NCBI RefSeq assembly: GCF_947242115.1
Contig: NC_074711.1
Coordinates: 7,692,434 to 7,756,433, forward strand
Reading direction: 5' to 3'
DNA length: 64,000 nt
Origin: Biomphalaria glabrata
Lineage: Eukaryota > Mollusca > Gastropoda > Planorbidae
Shown piece after piece: positions 57,402 through 64,000 of the stretch. Within the stretch, counting starts at the first letter, position 1, and the number at the start of each line of letters is the position of its first letter. The notes under the pieces are model-generated. The model had not been told where the DNA came from and searched no databases. It worked only from the letters and a program-made list of their open reading frames with translations. The position numbers and the translations under genes are program-made.

Positions 57402-58325
57402 CTAGATAGTGGATGAAGCAAAAGTGTACAAAAGACTGTTTAGAATTATAATTATTCTTTGTATGGAAAGTGTGTACATTAACAGAAAAGGAACTAATCT
57501 ACATCAGTTGGCTATATCAGCTCATTTAACATTTGAACCCATTTTCATTGTTAATCACGGTTATCTGCTCTTTGTTTATTGTCTATATTTTACAAGCAGT
57601 ACACACCGGCTAACCCCTGGCTTTATATTGTTTATTATGACGAACTCCCCCCCCTCCCCCCTTTTTTAATAAATGGGTTACATTTTGAAGATTAACCTAA
57701 CATACTTTTTTAACCTATGAATTAGTGCATTTGTTACACAAGAAGTTACAAAGAGAAAAGATCGTCTCTTGAGACGTAAAATGCCACATATATATGCCTA
57801 CGTGTGTGTTGATAATAAGGCTATGATGTACAGGTTTACATTAGTTCTGAACTCTTCCTCGTCTAGACAGACCAGAATATCTACCAGTATATTGTTTTGC
57901 TATCATTAATAAAAAAAAAAGAAACATATAAATAGAACAAACCTTTAATTTATAAAAGCAACTGTATTTATTTCATTACACCTTACAACGCTATTCCATA
58001 TTGAGATGAAAGTATATAGTTTCGGGAATTCCATTTCAACTAAAAATAAGTTGGTTGATACTGTGTTCCCAGCCAAGCTCTCAAAACTATTTCAATGGAC
58101 CTCATTCACCAATCGTAAACAAACAACATTTAGTCACGTGATGTTATTGATTAAACAACGAAAAAAAACAAACTGTCACGTGACAACCATCATGAATTAA
58201 ACATGAGATCGTAAATTATATAGAAGAGATAGAGCACCACGTGGCTAAATGTTGTTTGCTTACGGTTGGCGAATGAGGTCCATTGCCATTTCTTTATTAT
58301 TGCAAGTACTATCATCCCTTTATGA
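56845..58325 (-). repeat. Left arm of a ~1.2-kb inverted duplication, includes exon 1 of gene D
   Basis: It is collinear in reverse complement with 61738-62930. Anchors: 'gtaacaaatcgtaacaaatgtgtatac', 'gcattaatttttcctagtgcatatctcaggttttaacatttg', the exon 1 region, 'tagcaaaacaatatactggtagat' (reversed) and 'gggaacacagtatcaacc' (reversed). The boundaries were estimated by eye. Confidence 0.8.
58093..58285. mobile_element. Foldback MITE with ~48-bp terminal inverted repeats
   Basis: The left end caatggacctcattcaccaa(tc)gtaaacaaacaacatttagtcacgtg and the reverse complement of the right end differ at only a few positions. It interrupts the left arm of the inverted duplication. The right arm shows the unoccupied sequence near 61785-61800. 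Confidence 0.8.
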
Positions 58326-58449
58326 CATATGCATAGACTGAACTGCTGGATAACTTTCCTTTTTAAATGCATGCAACCTTCTAGTCATCCTTCCCCACCC
58401 CAAAAAATATAACTACAAAATCTCACAACTATCCAGGAAAATAAATAAA

Positions 58450-58673
58450 GGATTTTATATAGTGATACTTTCATGGTTATAGCATGCTCAGATCGCTTTG
58501 GTCCAATCTCATTTGTAGAGGGAGGGAGAGGGTATCTGGGAGACGGTTTTTCCGTCCTGCAATTAAGGCGCTCAGTAAACACAGCTCTGCTCGAGTCGGG
58601 TGTCGAACCTCGAGCCCACTTCGTAAGTAGCCAAGCCAAGTTCAAGCGTACTTAGCCTCTCGACCATGCTTCC
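58450..58673 (-). repeat. SINE-C, second copy
   Basis: It matches 34899-35125: 'ttatatagtgatactttcatggttatagcatgctcagatcgctttggtccaatctcatttgt...ggcgctcagtaaac...gtcgggtgtcgaacctcgagccc...cttagcctctcgaccatgcttc'. Confidence 0.8.
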
Positions 58674-58699
58674 CACTAAGTACTAGTTTTGTTTTATTT

Positions 58700-60730
58700 T
58701 TACTTTTATAGTTTTTTTACATATACATATATAACAGGTTTAATGACCATTGTGACATAATGGGGAAATAACTATTTTTGATTACTTGTAAAGACAAGAG
58801 TGATGCCCCTTACGTAGTTTATATAAGGGCATGTTTAGTTGCCACGTGCTCCTGAGTTACCAGCTTGACCACTGGACCTGTGTTGTAAATTGTATTTTTT
58901 CTGTTAGCGGTCGTGTGTCTTGGGGTACTCGGGAGAAAGTGCCCTGCTCTTGAAATCTTTGGGCTGAGTATATTTTTTAATCATTATTGTATTATATGAT
59001 TAATCAGTAGATATAGCCTCAAATGATTTCCAGGCAGTATATTTTTTCCCTGATGTTCTGCATCCTGGGGTACTCCCAAACGTGACATATTTTTGTAGCC
59101 TTGTCTCTGAGGGATTCAACTCTGTATTGAATCATCAGATAGGCTTTACCGAACGGATGTCTATAGGTGGGACTCTATGAAGCTTGTGGGCTCATAGGTT
59201 TCACTGAAGCTTATAGTACATCAAGACCCTTTTGGGTTTTTTTTTTTGGCTAAAAGTGTCTGTGTCGGCCTGAAGCCTGCAACCCCGGAGTGGCCAAAAG
59301 TGGTCATGTGTTGACCTGAGGCCTGTGACCTTCATTTTTCTACACTGATGTGATTTCCAGAATGTGACAATAGTGTATATATTATATGACTAGGGAGGTG
59401 TGCCATACAATTTTTTTTTGAAAGTGTAATCTTTTATTTTGTGTTGAGAAGATCTGTAGGTCGATGGCTATTTATTTACATAGTTGTAACTTATGACTAG
59501 AGCGGTGTACCATACTATTTTTGTATGTGTATCTTTTGTTTATTTTGTGTGGAGTAAGCCTATTAGTTGATGGCCATTTATTTACACATTTGTTTGTTTT
59601 ACATGTTTCGGATGTTCCTTCAGAGTTGAAGATAGTTTACTTCCTAGTACAAACCTCCCGCAGGACGACGGGGGATGGGAGCGGGCAGGGTTTGAACCCT
59701 CCACCGTCGATAAATCCGAACGACAGTCCAGCGCGCAAACCGCACGACCAGGCAGCCATTTATTTTACTCATGTAATAATCTTTGTAGATAAGTTTACCA
59801 GCGACTTTAAATCTTGTGTTGCATACATTAGTTTAATTGTATACCTAGAGATTATACCTAATAACCTAGGAAATGCAAGTAGGGGCCAATATGCCACTGG
59901 ACAAACGTGCAAGCACACCTTTAACACTGATCTGTTGACCTAAAATACCTAAATCTAGCTATAATTCTATTTGAATATCTTTAGCTATACCAGCTAATAG
60001 GTAATGTGAACTGATCATATAGGTTCATGAATCCTCTTTAGGTCACATGGGGGCTCGTAATTTTTTTATCTGTGTTAAACCCTATAACCCTACTGATGTT
60101 ATGTATTGCAGTAAACATATTATTCTATTGATTATTGTTTATTTACTGTCAGTTCTCTAGTTTTGCCTATAGTTATTCGATTGATATTGATGTTGTAATC
60201 TATAGTTGTGTCTACATTTTGTAGACTTTGTTGTAGACAACTAAGCTTTTCAGTTAACAAGAAAGTACTAGAGACTACCTGAAGGTACTACAGACTACTA
60301 GAGGCCAAGAGAGACTTTCAGAGGCTGCAAGAGACTACCTGAGGCCGCAAGAGTTTACAAAAAAGGTGTTACCCACTATCAAACGTTCCCACATCTGCTT
60401 GTCTGCCCGTACCTGTTGTATTTGGATGAAAGACATTGTACTTATCAGAATCTTGTTGCACGTGTCACGGTTGTGATGTCAAGAGACCAGATGACCACAA
60501 AAAGCACTAAACGAACCAGTCACCAGTCCTGTTGATAAATAAAAAATAAATTAATGATTTCCTAGACATTAATTTTATTCCTGAAATTTGTTTTTTCTTT
60601 AGAGTAACGGTTACTGTCAGTAGGTTCTTTAAAAATGTTGAAATTATCATCAATTTCTTTAATAATGAAAAGCTTAATCAGGTATTTATAAAAAATGACA
60701 GCAGCTTTGTCAAAGAAAAGAAATGGTGTA
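58700..60730. other. Spacer of the inverted duplication, no gene recognised
   Basis: It includes SINE-A at 59590-59758. A TATA-like 'tttatataagggcatg' at about 58820 and cryptic 'agagactacctgaggc' words near 60260-60350 stand out. No family exon or protein motif was found. It lies between two divergent exon 1 copies, so promoters of gene D and of the next unit should be near its edges. Confidence 0.4.
59590..59758 (-). repeat. SINE-A, full length
   Basis: It is almost identical to 31345-31526: 'acatgtttcggatgttccttcagagttgaag...gtttgaaccctccaccgtcgataaatccgaacgacagtccagcgcgcaaaccgcacgaccaggcagcc'. Confidence 0.9.
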
Positions 60731-60751
60731 TACATATGAAATTTCTATGCT

Positions 60752-61466
60752 ATATATATATAGTTCGTCCATCGTGGTTCGATGATGACCACTTTGTCAT
60801 CCAGGAGGCTGAGGGCTTTGCACTGGGGTTTTATGCCTCCTCATGTGGCTGGTGAGACCTATGTGAGCCCGGAATGTTCGGCTGCACACTGGGCAGGTTA
60901 TTCCAGCTGGAGCTAGTGTCGTTTGTGTGTTGGGGGGGGGGGATGACAAGTGACTTGCGCTGGAATTTGGATTAAAGTGAGGAGGATTTGCGCAACACGT
61001 CGACCTCACTCTCTCGCCCTAAAACCCGTCCTTTTCCGGAAGCAAGATTTGGTCAAGACGTCCGGGGACAAGTTTGGGTGCAGTGGATGACCAGAGACTT
61101 TCTATGTGTCTTGTCCTGCTCTTGAGTACTCCACAGCACTGTACTGGTACTTGCCATTTTGTCCGATTAGTAACGTTTTGTGACGTTACGCACAGGCCGC
61201 CAAGTCCAGACTTCACATACTAGGTTTGACAGAACCTCAGTGTACTGAGTGCCATGGACACGTCAGATACCCTCTACCTGGTTTAGCCGGCCAGTCAAAG
61301 CCGTTTCCGGGGTGTGGCCGCTGCGCATGCTACAGCTTCTGGGAGCCACAGGTGAGAGTTGGGTACCGAGTGGGGACCAAGAGTGAGCCAAGCTACCCTC
61401 AAAAAGAGGGTAAGACTACTGCCTGTCCACTAGAGGTGCTACCCCTCCTCGATACCCCATACACCC
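60752..61466 (-). mobile_element. Short LINE insertion with 19-bp target duplication and zinc-finger C-terminus
   Basis: The flanks 60733-60751 and 61467-61485 are the same 19-mer catatgaaatttctatgct. On the minus strand the insert ends in ATATATATATA after '...gatgaccactttgtc' reversed. It encodes, at 61009-60797, a C-terminus with CPVCSRTFRAHIGLTSHMRR (C2H2). The opposite end (61010-61466) is GC-rich and reads without a recognised polymerase. It is only ~715 bp, so it is either heavily 5'-truncated or internally deleted. Confidence 0.75.
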
Positions 61467-61659
61467 CATATGAAATTTCTATGCTAAGAATAATATAAAA
61501 CCAACATGCTTTGGATTTTTCGGTCTGATTAAAATTATAAACATGTCGGTCAATTCTGGCGTTGAAATAGCTTGTCAATTAAGTTCTGGTTGAAGATACA
61601 TTTTTCTTTATAGAAATTTATTATTTTTTGCGATCAATCATGCTTTTTCTTTATTTTTT

Positions 61660-61737
61660 CTCGGGGGTGAAATGCGCCACTTGAAATTGCTAAATGCACC
61701 ACTTTTTGCGCATGCTCCATAGGTTGGCCACCCCTGT
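61660..61737 (-). mobile_element. hAT-type terminus at the edge of the right arm
   Basis: Reversed it reads CAGGGGTGGCCAACCTATGGAGCATGCGC, a common hAT end. Its far end was not found. Similarity to the left arm begins just after it. Confidence 0.45.
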
Positions 61738-62930
61738 CAAAAAGGGATAATACATGTACTAGCATTCCTAGCAATGATACAGAAATGGCAATCTTCCTAG
61801 TTTTAGAGCTAGGCTGGGAACACAATATCAACTTATTTTTAGTTGCAATGGAATTCCCGAAATTATTTACCGTAATCTCGATATACACTAGCATTGCAAG
61901 TTCAAATGAAATAAATACAGTTGCTTATATAAATTAAAGGTTTGTTCCATTTCTATGTTTACATATTAGCTAATGATAGCAAAACAATATACTGGTAGAT
62001 GTTTAGCTCTGTCAAGACGAGGAAGGATTCACAATTCCTGTAAACCTGTACATATATAATAATATATATAATAATTTAAGCCTGGGAATAAATCAACGGG
62101 CGAAGCAGGTGTGCACTGCAAGTATAATATAATATTATTATAAACCATAAATAAAGAACAGATAACCGTGATTAACAATGAAAATGGTTTCGAATTTGAA
62201 ATCACACACAACCAGCTAATAAATTGGTCTTTTATCAGTTTATGTATGCACTTTCCATACATCGGAAATGTATAATTTATCATTCTAAACAGTCTATTTG
62301 TACACTTTTGTTTCATCCACTATCCAGATGAGACCTGCTAAACAAGTGAAAGCAGTAAGAGCACAGTTAGAAGTTTTAGAAGACTTGAAAGTCCAGATTG
62401 ATGGTCTCCTTGGTAACATATCACATGTAGGATACATTTTTAAAAATCTATTTTTTTATGTAGGTGTATTTTTAAATAAGTATAACACTTGGACGGCAGT
62501 ATTAAAACATTAGTTGATTTAAGAAAATTCAAACATATATAACTTTGTTATGAAGCTTGTACAGAAAAATAAATGCACCATATATAATGAGCTAATCTTC
62601 GTGGATCTTTCTGTAAGTCATTTAATGTTTTTAATGCCCCAAATACTTTACTTGATATATAGACACCATGGGTGCACAGAACAATTAAATATCATGATTA
62701 GTATTAGGCGTTCTAATACAAATGTTAGATATGCACTAGGAAAAATTAATTCTAGTGCTTCTTCATTAAAGCATGAAACGGGTTGCCTGAACCAGCCAGG
62801 AAAGCCAACGACTTAGGGAACGTTCGTATATTACGTAACTGCTAAATGGGGGAGGGGGGGGTATACAAATTTGTTACGATTTGTTAGAAAAGGGAAGGGG
62901 AGGTTTGACGATTTGTTACGTACCAAAAAA
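61738..62930 (+). repeat. Right arm of the inverted duplication, includes an exon 1 copy
   Basis: It is the reverse-complement partner of 56845-58325. It differs by lacking the foldback MITE and by having a LINE-tail scrap ('gggttgcctgaaccagccagg', about 62778) not seen in the left arm. Confidence 0.8.
62328..62426 (+). CDS. Exon 1 of a further family member (partial, window edge)
   Basis: An AG|ATG start, 33 codons and a GTAGGA donor. MRPAKQVKAVRAQLEVLEDL continues into KVQIDGLLGNISH, 29 of 33 residues identical to exon 1 of gene D. No exon 2 is found between 62427 and 64000. Introns in this family reach about 1.5 kb, so the gene may continue beyond the window, or only exon 1 was duplicated. 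Confidence 0.6.
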
Positions 62931-62934
62931 TATT

Positions 62935-63740
62935 CAAATGAAATATTTTTTTAGATCATTATATCATTTAACTGTCGTGTTTGTGTTTGTGTTTTGTCAT
63001 CACAGCGCCTTCAGCCTACATTATGTTTGTTAACGCGCAACTATTTATTAAATAATTATTATTAACAGATACAGTGGTCCCTTTGTTGTGAAAGAATTTC
63101 AATGTGCGTGTCTTTTTCGTAATGTATGAGTGTCATCCTTAAATTGCGCCCCTGTCTTGTACCTGCCCAGTGGTTGAATGGGTCAGTCTAGCGGGGGTAA
63201 CGTGAGGTCAGGACTGCAGAACGGTTGTAGAACGGCTAGGCCTGTGGGTGTAAGTCTATGTTGTGAGATAGAAACATAATAGTAACTAAAGTGCTGCAGA
63301 TTGGTTATTAATAAGAGCTGTACGAGTTTGTTACGTTAATTAGATGTTACTTACTCAATAACAATTAGAAAGTCGTCATACAAAGGTTTTAAAAAAAAAT
63401 GTGATTAGAGAGGATATCATAAGTTTTGTTTTTTTAACACCACGGGTGTTTCGAAGGGTTATGTATATGTACACCATTTGAAAAACGGGGGGGGGGGGGG
63501 GCTAAGTACGAAATTTCTAGATACGATAAGAAACTAGGAAATGATCAATTTGCTGAAATGAACTTTGCGAGTCTATACACGCTGTCATTTTAAAAGGAAG
63601 TATTTGCACGGTTGAATGCGGCTGCAAAAAAAACAAGGGGATTCAAAGTGTCATACAAGTTTAAGCTTTGAATAGCACAAGAGTCCCTTGTCACTGGTTG
63701 ATTCAGGGCAAAAAAAATCCATTCAATGTTCTAATGGAAC
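62935..63740. other. No gene recognised
   Basis: Contains a G-run at 63488-63501 and, at about 63680-63740, a degraded LINE-tail scrap ('cactggttgattcagg..', 'ccattcaatgttctaatgg'). Confidence 0.4.
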
Positions 63741-63744
63741 TAGA

Positions 63745-63926
63745 CAGTGGCGTAGCTAAGGACTTGTGAGCCCGGAGGGGGGTGACCTCTTTTGATCCCA
63801 GCATTTTGACATTCGACATCATGATATGAAATAATAGGATAATATTTGGAAGTCCCCCCCCCCTTTAAGTGGAGGCTGTGGGGGCTCAAATTTGGACCCT
63901 CTTCCCCAATCCTAGGTACGCCACTG
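63745..63926. mobile_element. MITE with CAGTGGCGTAGCTA ends and 8-bp target duplication
   Basis: The ends CAGTGGCGTAGCTAAGG and CCTAGGTACGCCACTG are inverted. The flanks gaactaga and agactaga agree at 6 of 8 bases. It is inserted in a degraded LINE scrap, and its C/G runs face each other. Confidence 0.7.
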
Positions 63927-63980
63927 AGACTAGATAAAAGTACATGTACATCTATTGTACTTGCCCTCATAATAATTGAT

Positions 63981-64000
63981 GGATGGCTTCTTGGTCGTGC
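63981..64000 (+). repeat. Start of a SINE-A copy cut by the window edge
   Basis: 'ggatggcttcttggtcgtgc' matches the SINE-A head ggctgcctggtcgtgc. Confidence 0.5.

Noticed and set aside
61226-61498. Cys-rich small protein (TECHGHVRYP..., GCGRCACYSF)
   Set aside because: It falls on the opposite strand of the LINE insertion 60752-61466 and ends outside it, with no supporting splice structure.

Overview
This window looks like nuclear DNA of a gastropod mollusc, probably a heterobranch/pulmonate snail of the Biomphalaria or Bulinus kind. That is an inference from three things: AT-rich sequence with long introns and consensus GT/AG splice sites, tRNA-headed SINEs with abundant LINE, hAT and LTR debris, and expanded C1q-domain genes. 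There are no bacterial-style operons, no rRNA and no convincing standalone tRNA gene.

The host content is one gene family in a cluster. Four six-exon genes (A 10257-16261 +, B 26845-35656 +, C 41700-48391 +, D 57401-50389 -) share one plan. Exon 1 is a 33-codon N-terminal block. Exon 2 carries a W...S-D/N-x-Q-x-F...C motif. Exon 3 is short and Ser/Thr/acid-rich. Exon 4 is a long coiled coil, exon 5 is a 34-43 nt linker, and exon 6 is a C-terminal C1q-like domain. The intron phases are the same in all four (0,1,1,0,1). A and D read through intact when spliced (564 and 493 aa). B and C each carry one single-base frame disruption in exon 4, although their C1q exons are intact. Two partial units flank them: a broken exon 1-2 pair at 1308-6636, and an isolated exon 1 at 62328-62426 that may continue beyond the window. 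The family resembles the C1q-domain-containing proteins expanded in molluscs, several of which act as lectin-like immune recognition molecules. A recognition role here is inferred, and no secretion signal is visible in the annotated exons.

Layout: 0-10 kb holds the partial unit split by a broken Ty3/Gypsy element, then repeats. 10-16.3 kb is gene A. 16.4-20.3 kb holds a LINE tail, hAT MITEs and a decayed hAT transposase carrying a SINE. 20.37-24.54 kb is a young LTR element with near-identical 476-bp LTRs, a 5-bp target duplication and a tRNA-Pro-type primer site; it sits inside a SINE. 26.8-35.7 kb is gene B, full of SINE and LINE insertions. 36-41.6 kb holds LINE and SINE pieces. 41.7-48.4 kb is gene C. 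50.4-57.4 kb is gene D on the minus strand. 56.85-62.93 kb is a large inverted duplication whose arms carry the exon 1 of gene D and of the next unit in divergent orientation.

All protein calls come from reading translated exons by eye. No database search or alignment program was run.
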